Shown here in pieces: positions 28,155 to 36,734 of a stretch of 64,000 bases of DNA (within the stretch, counting starts at the first letter, position 1; each line of letters begins with the position of its first letter). This stretch comes from Bacteroidota bacterium. Its GTDB lineage: Bacteria; Bacteroidota; Bacteroidia; Chitinophagales; Saprospiraceae. The DNA lies in NCBI GenBank assembly GCA_024743405.1, contig JANSWP010000003.1, positions 62,001 through 126,000 of the forward strand, in the 5' to 3' direction. The notes under the pieces are model-generated. The model did not search any database and was not told where the DNA came from. It saw nothing but the letters and a program-made list of their open reading frames with translations. The position numbers and the translations under genes were made by a program.

Positions 28155-30488
28155 ATGAGAAAAAATGCTTTATTTTTCTTGTTTTTGCTTTTTAATAGTT
28201 TCATTCTTGCACAGGAAACGCCCTATCAAACTATTTCTGATATCCGATATTACAATGAGTCAGAAACCCAAACTGACGAATACATTCAAGAAAGATGTGT
28301 TCTCGATATTTACTATCCTGAAAACATCAAAAATTTCCCAACTATTGTCTGGTTTCATGGTGGTGGTTTGACCTTCGGAAATAAATACATTCCAAAAGAA
28401 CTCAAAGAAAAAGGAGTCGCAATTGTCGCAGTCAATTATCGGTTATATCCTAAAATCAAAGCACCTATTTATATTGAAGATGCGGCGGCGGCAGTGGCTT
28501 GGACATTTAAAAATATAGAAAAATATGGCGGAGATGCTGACTTGGTTTTTGTATCGGGACATTCAGCAGGAGGCTATTTGGCAAGTATGGTTGGTATGGA
28601 TAAGCGATGGTTGAAAAAGCACGAAATTGATGCCAATGATATTGCAGGATTGATACCGTTTAGTGGACATACCATAACTCATTTTACGGTTCGAAAAGAA
28701 AGAGGAATTGGAGGAACACAACCTATTATTGATTACCTCGCTCCGATTTATCATGTGCGAAAAGATGCACCCCCCTTGTTGTTGATTACAGGTGACCGAG
28801 AGTTGGAATTATTGGGTCGATATGAAGAGAACGCCTACATGATGCGTATGATGAAAGAGGTTGGACATCGGGATACTCGGATTATGGAATTAGATGGTTA
28901 TGGACACAGCATGACTGAACCAGCTTTTCCACTTTTATTAAATGAAGTCCGCCGAATTAAAAATATCAAAACCCGACCTAACATTGTTTTTGTAATTGCG
29001 GATGATATGAGCTGGAAGCATCTGGGAGCTTACGGTTCTGATGAATTGCATACGCCAAATATTGACCGATTGGCAAATGAAGGAGTCGTTTTTGAAAATG
29101 CCTTTGTGAGTACCCCGTCTTGTACGCCGTCTCGTGCGTCCATTTTGACAGGTCGGAACGGATTTGAATTGGAAGAAGGAGCGTCGCTTTGGGGTTATTT
29201 GTCTGCTAAATTTCTGACTTACACGGAATTATTAGAAGCCAAGGGATTTCGAACCGCTTCCACAGGAAAGGGTTGGGGGCCGGGACTTTTGATTGACCGA
29301 AAAGTGAATCCCGCAGGGCAACCTTATTCTGATATTCGACGAGATATGTATTCAGAATTCTTTGAGAAATCCCCCGTTTCGGATATTGATTATGCCGCCA
29401 ATTTTGAGACATTTTTGAAAACAACAGACGAAAATCAACCCTTCTGCTTTTGGGTAGGGACATTTGAACCACATCGAGGTTATAAACAAGGTTTGGCGGA
29501 AGTGGAAGGATTAAATTGTGAACAGGTGACCGTTCCTGATTTTATGCCAAATGTTAAAGAAGTGCGCGACGACATTTGTGAATATTATGCTGAAATTCAA
29601 TATGTTGACCGAACCGTTGGAGGAGTAATGGAAGTTTTAAAACGTCAAGACCAACTCGAAAATACAATGATTGTTGTCACTTCTGATAATGGAATGCCTT
29701 TTCCGAGAGCTAAAGCTACCCTTTATGATTATGGTACTCGAATGCCATTGATTGTTTGGTGGGGTGATAAAATTAAGGGTGGTCGAAGGATTTCAGATTT
29801 CGTCAGTTTTCCAGACATAGCACCGACTTTTTTAGAGACGGCAGGTATTGATAAACCATTGGAAATGTCAGGAAAAAGTTTTCTGCCTCAATTAAAGTCT
29901 GATAATTCAGGACAAATTGACTCAGAACGAAATACCGCTTACCTATATCGAGAACGGCATGCCTTTTCTTTTTCCAATGGGATTTCAACACCGTCTAGAG
30001 CCATTCGAACCAATAAATATTTATTGATTCAAAATTTTAATACGGACTCTTTAACTAGGGATATTGACGGCGGACTTGCCAAGGATTTTATGGTAAATAA
30101 TCAATCTGAATATGCCGATTTGTATGAAATGAGTTTTGGCAAAAAGCCCGAATTTGAATTGTACGATATTCAAAAAGATGAATTCCAAATGAATAATTTG
30201 ATTGGGGACGCAGCCTATTCGGAAGTATCTGAAAATCTAAAAAATGATCTTCATACTTATCTAAAAAAGCGACGTGACCCTCGAATATTGGGGGAGGAAA
30301 ATCCATTTTTATACAATCCTTATTTTGGATATGTTTTTACTAAAGGACTTTTAAAATGGACACCTGTACAACAGGGTCAAAAGTTGACTTTTGAAGAAAG
30401 GAGGGAACTTCTGAAAAAGGCATTTTCAAGAGTCAGCGAAGAGGCTTGGTGTGAGGAAATGATTAAAAGACAAAACGGAAAATTATGA
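28155..30488 (+). CDS. Bifunctional alpha/beta-hydrolase esterase - sulfatase fusion
   Basis: 777 residues from ATG 28155, which starts a clean signal peptide (MRKNALFFLFLLFNSFILAQ); the in-frame ATG at 28116 lies in a hairpin. Residues about 22-270 form an esterase domain of the HSL/BD-FAE kind: oxyanion motif HGGG at 68-71, nucleophile S137 in GHSAGG, probable D214 (ITGDRE) and H251 (GYGHSM). From 274 a full sulfatase begins (NIVFVIADDMSW, metal pair at 283-284), with the formylglycine motif CTPSR at Cys323, TGKGWG, and TSDNGMP later. The frame is continuous with a short linker (RRIKNIKTRP). One chain would thus remove acyl esters and sulfate from the same glycan. The 3' end overlaps the next start by four bases (ATGA), so translation is coupled. 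Confidence 0.9.
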   Translation: MRKNALFFLFLLFNSFILAQETPYQTISDIRYYNESETQTDEYIQERCVLDIYYPENIKNFPTIVWFHGGGLTFGNKYIPKELKEKGVAIVAVNYRLYPKIKAPIYIEDAAAAVAWTFKNIEKYGGDADLVFVSGHSAGGYLASMVGMDKRWLKKHEIDANDIAGLIPFSGHTITHFTVRKERGIGGTQPIIDYLAPIYHVRKDAPPLLLITGDRELELLGRYEENAYMMRMMKEVGHRDTRIMELDGYGHSMTEPAFPLLLNEVRRIKNIKTRPNIVFVIADDMSWKHLGAYGSDELHTPNIDRLANEGVVFENAFVSTPSCTPSRASILTGRNGFELEEGASLWGYLSAKFLTYTELLEAKGFRTASTGKGWGPGLLIDRKVNPAGQPYSDIRRDMYSEFFEKSPVSDIDYAANFETFLKTTDENQPFCFWVGTFEPHRGYKQGLAEVEGLNCEQVTVPDFMPNVKEVRDDICEYYAEIQYVDRTVGGVMEVLKRQDQLENTMIVVTSDNGMPFPRAKATLYDYGTRMPLIVWWGDKIKGGRRISDFVSFPDIAPTFLETAGIDKPLEMSGKSFLPQLKSDNSGQIDSERNTAYLYRERHAFSFSNGISTPSRAIRTNKYLLIQNFNTDSLTRDIDGGLAKDFMVNNQSEYADLYEMSFGKKPEFELYDIQKDEFQMNNLIGDAAYSEVSENLKNDLHTYLKKRRDPRILGEENPFLYNPYFGYVFTKGLLKWTPVQQGQKLTFEERRELLKKAFSRVSEEAWCEEMIKRQNGKL

Positions 30489-32644
30489 TAAAGCAAGTTT
30501 TTTTATTCTCAATTGTATTCTTTCTAAGCAGTCAAATTCTGAACTCACAAACAATTCATCAACTATCTTCCAATGACTATGTAAAAGAATTTTTTGTCTT
30601 TGGGTCCTTCCATCAAAAAGGTTTAAAAGCAGATGATTGGGCCAATTTATTGGAAATCGAATTTATCGAAAACGAGGAACTTTGTGGTCAAGACCTCGAT
30701 AAAATTAAAAAGAAACCTTGTGAAGCTAACGCCAATAATTTCCTCGATTTCAATAAAGTTTTGGGTGACAGTGCAGTTGCTGTGGCTTATGCAACTTTTA
30801 ATATTTCTGCTGAAAAATCGACCAAGGCTTTATTACTTACCTATGTTCAAGATGGAGCTAAGATTTTTGTAAATGGTCATCATGTTTCTACCTATTTCGG
30901 AGCGGCTTGGGGCCAAATGGAATCATTTAAAATCAATTTAAATGAAGGCAACAATCCTGTGGTGATAAAAGTGCCGAATCGTGATTGGGGATGGATGCTT
31001 TCGGTAAAAGTTTTAGATGCCGAAAAAGGGAAAGGGTATCTCAAAGAAAAAGCAGAAGAGAACGAATACTTTGAATTTCTAAACAGCGATTTGCAAACGA
31101 AAACGGACGCCAATTTTTCGTCGATTTTCAGACCGGGTAGATTTCCGGGATTGGTTTTTGAAAAACCCGGATTGGCTAAAAAATATTTGGGAGAGTATGA
31201 AATGTCAGTCAGGTGGTTTGACAGAGATTTGAATGAAATTCAATATCCGAAAGCGGCGGGGCGATATGCTTATTATGCAGAAATAAAAGGCTCGAACGGA
31301 GTCGTCATCAAAAAATCCAAAACCTTGTTTTGTCCGCCTCAGGATTGGATGGGATGGACAGAACGCTTGAGTGCCGATTTAGAGTATTTTCCAATTAATG
31401 GGGTTTCAAAAGCAATTTGGACAAAACATCAAACCGCGATTGGTGAATATTTGGGTTTTGGGATGTTAAAATCCATGCTACTACAGGAGGATGCTGCTGT
31501 TTTTTTAGCCTTTTTGGACGAGGCGAACAGAAGGCAATTGCCTCCAAGTTCATTGAATACGCCCCTAATTTTGGATGGGGATTATCATGCCCAATTGAAA
31601 CAAAAAATATTGAATTCGGAGGGAAAATATCCTGAATTACAATTGCCCAAAAAGGTTGACCAACCTTTGTCAGTATTGCAACCCATTTCCCAAAATGTGG
31701 CAGAAAAATATGTTCAACTCACCACAGAATTAAGGCGTATTGGAAAAGAATGGATGGACAATGAAGGCGCCCCGTTTGATATGGTTCTGGCCCAAAACAG
31801 TCAAATGATTTTCCATGAAAGTTTTGGCGAAAATGATTACGGAAAATTCACCATCGAAACGCCCAGTGAAATTGCTTCCATTACGAAATTATTTACGGGA
31901 ATGTTATTCGCTCAATTTGTCGAACAAGGCATTATTGGTATTGATGACCCTGTCGGGAAATATTTGCCTGATTTTCCTCTTGAAGGTTCAAATGCTTTGA
32001 CTCTGCGACATTGTTTTACGCATACAAGTGGTTTTAACGGTCACGGGATTTTCGGAGGAGTGCATAATCCTTGGTTAGAAAATTCATTGGCGCAAGTGAT
32101 AAAAGAGGATACCGTTGGAACAAAGCATAATTACAATGGTATGGGCTACGATCTGGCAGGTAAAGTCATGGAAACGGTGACGGGTAAAAGCATTTTTAGA
32201 TTATTTCAAGAATACCTTTATGAGCCTTTGGAAATGAAAAATACGGTACATGATTGGGATTTGGGATACAGTGTTCACGGTACGGCTTATGATTTGGCAA
32301 AGATGGCACAAATGCTTTTAAATAAAGGCACTTATGGCAACCACCAGTTTTTCTCAGAGGCAGTCTATGACCAACTTATTCCTAAAGAACTCAAAGAATT
32401 TTACCCAAATATTCGTCAGAAATGGGGCATAGGTATCACAATGATGAGTTGGTGGGATTCTGAAGAAAATCGCTTTTTGTTAAATGATAATGTTATTGGT
32501 CACGGTTCAGCAACCGCCTCTGTTTTTTGGGTGATTCCTGAATTGGATATGATTATTACGCAATCAAGAAGGCGTGGGCATCGAAATTATGGACCTAATT
32601 TTAAAAAGATGATTGGGGTGCTAGAGAAGCATTTTGGAAAATAA
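30485..32644 (+). CDS. SxxK serine hydrolase with N-terminal sugar-binding-like domain
   Basis: 719 residues with a signal peptide ending LNSQ. Residues about 25-190 look like a jelly-roll (ALLLTYVQDGAKIFVNGHHV, NEGNNPVVIKVPNRDWGWML), similar to the galactose-binding domains attached to glycosidases. A middle region (190-410) is unassigned. From about 420 a class C beta-lactamase-like domain carries S465-I-T-K468, then LRHCFTHTSGFNGHG, HNYNGMGYDLAGKV and, near the end, VIGHGSATAS as the third box. It is translationally coupled to the esterase-sulfatase fusion and followed after 13 bases by a sulfatase. Probable role: deacylation of the same sulfated glycan, by analogy with family VIII esterases. 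Confidence 0.82.
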   Translation: MIKQVFLFSIVFFLSSQILNSQTIHQLSSNDYVKEFFVFGSFHQKGLKADDWANLLEIEFIENEELCGQDLDKIKKKPCEANANNFLDFNKVLGDSAVAVAYATFNISAEKSTKALLLTYVQDGAKIFVNGHHVSTYFGAAWGQMESFKINLNEGNNPVVIKVPNRDWGWMLSVKVLDAEKGKGYLKEKAEENEYFEFLNSDLQTKTDANFSSIFRPGRFPGLVFEKPGLAKKYLGEYEMSVRWFDRDLNEIQYPKAAGRYAYYAEIKGSNGVVIKKSKTLFCPPQDWMGWTERLSADLEYFPINGVSKAIWTKHQTAIGEYLGFGMLKSMLLQEDAAVFLAFLDEANRRQLPPSSLNTPLILDGDYHAQLKQKILNSEGKYPELQLPKKVDQPLSVLQPISQNVAEKYVQLTTELRRIGKEWMDNEGAPFDMVLAQNSQMIFHESFGENDYGKFTIETPSEIASITKLFTGMLFAQFVEQGIIGIDDPVGKYLPDFPLEGSNALTLRHCFTHTSGFNGHGIFGGVHNPWLENSLAQVIKEDTVGTKHNYNGMGYDLAGKVMETVTGKSIFRLFQEYLYEPLEMKNTVHDWDLGYSVHGTAYDLAKMAQMLLNKGTYGNHQFFSEAVYDQLIPKELKEFYPNIRQKWGIGITMMSWWDSEENRFLLNDNVIGHGSATASVFWVIPELDMIITQSRRRGHRNYGPNFKKMIGVLEKHFGK

Positions 32645-32657
32645 AAAACGAAAAATA

Positions 32658-34055
32658 ATGAATAAAATACTATTGATTTTTGTGCTGTATTTGAGCTTTT
32701 CAGCATGCAATGAATCTCCAAAAAAAAACGATACTCCTGTCGAGGAAACCTTGCCAAACATCATTTTATTAATTGGCGACGACCAAGGTTATCCTTATTT
32801 TGGATTCATGGGTGCAGATTATGTCGAAACGCCAAACATGGATATTTTGGCAGCGAATGGGACACTTTTTACAGACGGATATGTGCCTAAAAATCATTGC
32901 CGCCCTTCCTTACAATCTTTAATGACGGGCACTTTGCCAATTGATTATAATAAAGAAGTGGATGAATTAATGCGAGATAATATGGCTCGAATTCGATTTA
33001 AATCGGAAGAAAACCGGAAAGAATGGCAACGAAATTTTAAACATAATGCAATGAAGAATTTCCGAACGCTTCCTAAAATTTTGGCAGAAAAAGGATACCA
33101 AAGTTTTCAGGGTGGCAAATGGTGGGAATTCAATTTTGAAAATGGTGGATTTACGCATGGAATGACCACAGGCTGGACTCCTGAAGACCGAAAACCCGGT
33201 CACAATTGGTTTAAAAAATTCATGGGTGGGCAAGGGCTGAAATTGGGTCGAGCAACCATGGAACCTGTTTATGAGTTTATTGATAATAATACCGAAAAGC
33301 CTTTCTTTATTTGGTATGCACCCGAATTGCCGCATTATCCCTTGAATGCGCCTGACAAATATTACAATATTTATAAGGACAAAGACATGACGGAATCAGC
33401 TAAACGATATTACGCCAATTGCACTTGGTTTGATGATGGTGTGGGCGAATTAGTCAATCATTTAAAAGAGAAAAACGAATTTGAAAATACCCTTTTTGTC
33501 TATGTAAATGACAATGGCTGGGAACAAAATCCCGACCAAGAATTTAGGTCAGATTCGATGCGTTGGCACAATGGCGGCGACAAAGGAAAACTCTCCATGT
33601 ACGACCAATCTTTCCGAACGCCGATTATTTTTTCATGGTATGAAAAAAATGAAAAAGGGGCTCGAAAATCAGATTTAATCCACAGCGCAGATATTCCCGC
33701 GACGATTCTGGATTACTTAAATATCGAAATTCCGAAGGGATATTTTGGACAATCTTATAAACCGATTATTGAAAATCAAACCTCGAATTTGAGAACAGAA
33801 ATTATCGGACGTGTGGAAAAAACGCGCTCGGAAGAAGACATGATGGGAAAAGACATTGAGGGTTATTGGATTCGTAATAAGGATTGGTTTTTTAATTGGG
33901 ATATGACGAGCGGTGTTAAATTGTTATTTGACATGAATAAAGACCCTTTGAATAGTGAAAATTTGGCGGAGAGGGAATTGGAATTGGTAGCGGATTTTTC
34001 GAGAAAGGTAGAAGATTGGAAGGCAGAAAAGGCTAAAAAGGGGCTGAATGATTGA
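32658..34055 (+). CDS. Sulfatase-family lipoprotein with atypical CRPSL signature
   Basis: 465 residues from ATG 32658 (an in-frame ATG at 32634 lies inside the previous gene). Lipobox SFSAC gives Cys17. The sulfatase fold is clear: IILLIGDDQGYPYFG (DD at 41-42), TPNMDIL, VNDNGWEQNP late, and a final DMNKDPLNSENLAE. The formylglycine site reads C81-R-P-S-L followed by QSLMTG: Cys, Pro and Ser are kept but the usual arginine four positions after Cys is leucine, with an arginine directly after Cys instead. Whether maturation still occurs is open; some sulfatase subfamilies may use this variant. Fourth-position loss could also mean altered phosphoesterase-like activity. It closes the fusion-hydrolase-sulfatase operon. 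Confidence 0.85.
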   Translation: MNKILLIFVLYLSFSACNESPKKNDTPVEETLPNIILLIGDDQGYPYFGFMGADYVETPNMDILAANGTLFTDGYVPKNHCRPSLQSLMTGTLPIDYNKEVDELMRDNMARIRFKSEENRKEWQRNFKHNAMKNFRTLPKILAEKGYQSFQGGKWWEFNFENGGFTHGMTTGWTPEDRKPGHNWFKKFMGGQGLKLGRATMEPVYEFIDNNTEKPFFIWYAPELPHYPLNAPDKYYNIYKDKDMTESAKRYYANCTWFDDGVGELVNHLKEKNEFENTLFVYVNDNGWEQNPDQEFRSDSMRWHNGGDKGKLSMYDQSFRTPIIFSWYEKNEKGARKSDLIHSADIPATILDYLNIEIPKGYFGQSYKPIIENQTSNLRTEIIGRVEKTRSEEDMMGKDIEGYWIRNKDWFFNWDMTSGVKLLFDMNKDPLNSENLAERELELVADFSRKVEDWKAEKAKKGLND

Positions 34056-34062
34056 AAATCTA

Positions 34063-34099
34063 AGGTGACATCTTCGAGGTTCGGGAAGATGACATCTCA
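34063..34099. repeat. Intergenic palindrome, AGGTGACA family
   Basis: AGGTGACATCTTCGAGGTTC faces GGGAAGATGACATCT; the arms are imperfect (about 11 of 14). It lies 7 bases after the sulfatase stop and before the GH13 gene. Confidence 0.55.
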
Positions 34100-34125
34100 C
34101 TCTCTTAAAAAATGAAAAATCAACA

Positions 34126-36705
34126 ATGAAATATCTAATATCCTTACTATTAATCGGTTGTATTTCTTCCTGTTCAATAAATGAACAAAGGACTGATTTC
34201 CTTCATATTCCCTCACCTGAATGGGAAGACCAAATCCTCTATTTTATCGTCACCGACCGATTTATGGATGGCGATTCGACCAATAATGACCAAGGAGTTG
34301 GCGAATACAAAAAAGGAGATACACGATTTTGGAACGGGGGCGATTTTAAAGGAATTACTCAAAAGTTAGACTATATAAAAGAATTGGGTGTGACGGGCAT
34401 TTGGATAACGCCACCCGTTGCGAATCAATGGCGAAACCCTCAAAAAACAGGAACAGGCAATCACGGTTATTGGGCAAGTAATTTTGTGGAAACAGACAAA
34501 CATTATGGGACTTTGGAGGAGTATCGGGAATTATCGAGGACATTGCACCAAAACGAAATGTATTTGATTCAGGATGTAGTGGTCAATCATTTGGGTGATT
34601 TTTATACTTATGAAGGGGAATATAACCCCAACGATGTGGCCCAAAATTTCAAAGTTCATGATGTTCCGCAGCCGACTCAATTTCCATTTAATCACAATGA
34701 TGCGCACAATCCGAAAGACCGTGAAATGGCGATTTATCATTTCGCACCCAACTTCCATGACCATTCCGATACCATTAAAAAAAGAGCTTGGCAATTTGCG
34801 GATTTAGATGATTTGAATACTTCCAATCCTACCGTCAGAAAGGCATTGCGCGAGTCTTATAATTTTTGGATAAAAGAAGTGGGCGTGGATGGTTTTCGAT
34901 TCGATACGCCTCACATGGTCGAACATGAGTTTTGGCATGATTTCTTGTATTCCCCTGATAAGGATGCACTGGGCATCGTCAGTTTTGCTAAAACGATGGG
35001 CAAAGACCATTTTTTGAACTTTGGCGAAACAGCAGTTTTGACCAAACCTTATGAAGAAGACGGTACACGTGAAGCTGCCAATTACATCGGGACAAAGGCA
35101 AAACCCGAAATGAATTCCATTCTGAATTTTCCATTGTTTACTGCCATTCAACACGTTTTCAAAGAATTAAAGCCAACGAGTCAATTAACCTACCGTTTGG
35201 AAACGAACCAACGAATTTTCGAAAATCCTGAACACCTCTGTAATTTCATTGATAATCATGATGGTGCGCGCTTTTTGAGTCAGTCGGACAGGGCTTCTTT
35301 TCAACAAGCCTTATTGTTTATTATGACGATTCCGGGAATTCCTGTTATTTATTATGGGACAGAACAAGAACTTTTGGGTATGCGACAAAGCATGTTTAAA
35401 AGTGGGGCAGGTTCTCCAAATCAAGACTATTTTAATACTCAAAATGAATCCTTTCAATTAGTTCAAAGTTTGATTGAATTGAGGAAAGAAAGTCCAGTTT
35501 TTAGGAGAGGTGAAATGAAGGTTTTGAGAGATGTTTCAGATGGCCCGGGTGCTTTTGTTTATCAGTTGAAATATGGAGATGAGTATGCTTTGGTCTTATT
35601 TAACACTTCTGAAAATCAGCAATTTGTAGATGATTTAGCAACTGATTTGGAAAGAGGGACTTTGCTTAAAACTCAATACGATTTTTCAAATTCAAATAAG
35701 GAATATGTGGTAAATGAAGACGGAAAAATCAGTGTTTTACTATCTTCAAAATCAGGTATTATTTTATTCCCTAATGGGAAAAAAGAGTCAATTACTTCTG
35801 AACAGAAAATTGAAATCACGCCTTTGGATAACCCCAAAATTTCTGGAGATTATTTGATTGTTTCAGGTACTTCAGAATCCGTTATTAATATTCGAATTGC
35901 AATCAATAGTGACTTAAGATATTCAATTAAAGGAGATTTAAAGATAGACGATAGTTGGTCAGTTAAAATTCCAATTTATTATTTACTCAACGGTAAACAT
36001 AGAATTACTGCGTATTCATTACCCTATGAGGGAAGGGGTTCAATAATTTCCAATTCCATCGAATTTGACTTAGAAAATCCTCCAATTTTAGCCGCCGAAT
36101 ATTCTGATAAATTAAATGACGACCACGGCTTCAATAGAAATATCCAATACGCAACTCACCCAAGTTTTTCCGAGCAAGCAGATATTGAATCCGTCAAAAT
36201 TTACACAATCGGAACAAATCTAAGAGTCGATTTAACCATGAAGAAATTGACTCAAATGTGGTTGCCGCCAAATGGTTTTGATCATGTTTTGGTGAATATT
36301 TATATTGATTTGCCGAATAAAAAAGGAGTTCAAGTATTACCTCAACAAAATTATAAAATGCCGAAAGGAGGCGATTGGGATTATTTAGTTTCGACGGCAG
36401 GATTTGGGAATGGTCTGTTTTCAAGTGAGGGCGCAGATGAAAATAAGGTTGGAAAATCAGTTGGCCCCACGGCTTCCGTGACGGGCGATTTAGAAAATCG
36501 AACCATTAGCTTTTTGATTGCTTCGAAAGCAATGGGTTCGCCAAAAGATTTGAAAGGGACGAAAATATATATTAATACATGGGATGGGAGTCCCGGTAAT
36601 TTAAAAGTAATGAATCCCGAGGCAAGTATGTGGAATTTGGGTGGTGGTGACGAAAATGACCCGAAGATTTTGGATGATACAGAGGTGATTATTTTGAACC
36701 CGTAA
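34126..36705 (+). CDS. GH13 alpha-amylase family lipoprotein with C-terminal glucodextranase-like domain
   Basis: 859 residues; a lipoprotein signal (ISSC, Cys16). The GH13 barrel begins at YFIVTDRFMDGD. Conserved regions: DVVVNH, nucleophile D260 in GFRFDT, acid E301 in NFGET, and D379 in FIDNHD, all present. A beta-sandwich C-domain follows (AFVYQLKYGDEYALVLFNT). Residues about 555-655 form a further beta-rich domain. The last 200 residues (DVNIYID-like stretch VNIYIDLPNKKGV, GGDWDYLV, INTWDGSPGNLKV) resemble the glucodextranase C-terminal/DOMON-type module of alpha-glucan enzymes. It should act on an alpha-glucan or related alpha-glucoside. This is surprising among xylan enzymes and sulfatases and may indicate a mixed substrate or an inserted cassette. 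Confidence 0.88.
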   Translation: MKYLISLLLIGCISSCSINEQRTDFLHIPSPEWEDQILYFIVTDRFMDGDSTNNDQGVGEYKKGDTRFWNGGDFKGITQKLDYIKELGVTGIWITPPVANQWRNPQKTGTGNHGYWASNFVETDKHYGTLEEYRELSRTLHQNEMYLIQDVVVNHLGDFYTYEGEYNPNDVAQNFKVHDVPQPTQFPFNHNDAHNPKDREMAIYHFAPNFHDHSDTIKKRAWQFADLDDLNTSNPTVRKALRESYNFWIKEVGVDGFRFDTPHMVEHEFWHDFLYSPDKDALGIVSFAKTMGKDHFLNFGETAVLTKPYEEDGTREAANYIGTKAKPEMNSILNFPLFTAIQHVFKELKPTSQLTYRLETNQRIFENPEHLCNFIDNHDGARFLSQSDRASFQQALLFIMTIPGIPVIYYGTEQELLGMRQSMFKSGAGSPNQDYFNTQNESFQLVQSLIELRKESPVFRRGEMKVLRDVSDGPGAFVYQLKYGDEYALVLFNTSENQQFVDDLATDLERGTLLKTQYDFSNSNKEYVVNEDGKISVLLSSKSGIILFPNGKKESITSEQKIEITPLDNPKISGDYLIVSGTSESVINIRIAINSDLRYSIKGDLKIDDSWSVKIPIYYLLNGKHRITAYSLPYEGRGSIISNSIEFDLENPPILAAEYSDKLNDDHGFNRNIQYATHPSFSEQADIESVKIYTIGTNLRVDLTMKKLTQMWLPPNGFDHVLVNIYIDLPNKKGVQVLPQQNYKMPKGGDWDYLVSTAGFGNGLFSSEGADENKVGKSVGPTASVTGDLENRTISFLIASKAMGSPKDLKGTKIYINTWDGSPGNLKVMNPEASMWNLGGGDENDPKILDDTEVIILNP

Positions 36706-36720
36706 GGGATTGCCCCTACG
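36701..36720. repeat. Short palindrome overlapping the GH13 stop codon
   Basis: CGTAAGGG and CCCCTACG form a hairpin around ATTG with one mismatch. The GH13 stop TAA (36703-36705) lies in the left arm. It is 15 bases before the next sulfatase start. Confidence 0.55.
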
Positions 36721-36734
36721 AGAAACATTTTTAA

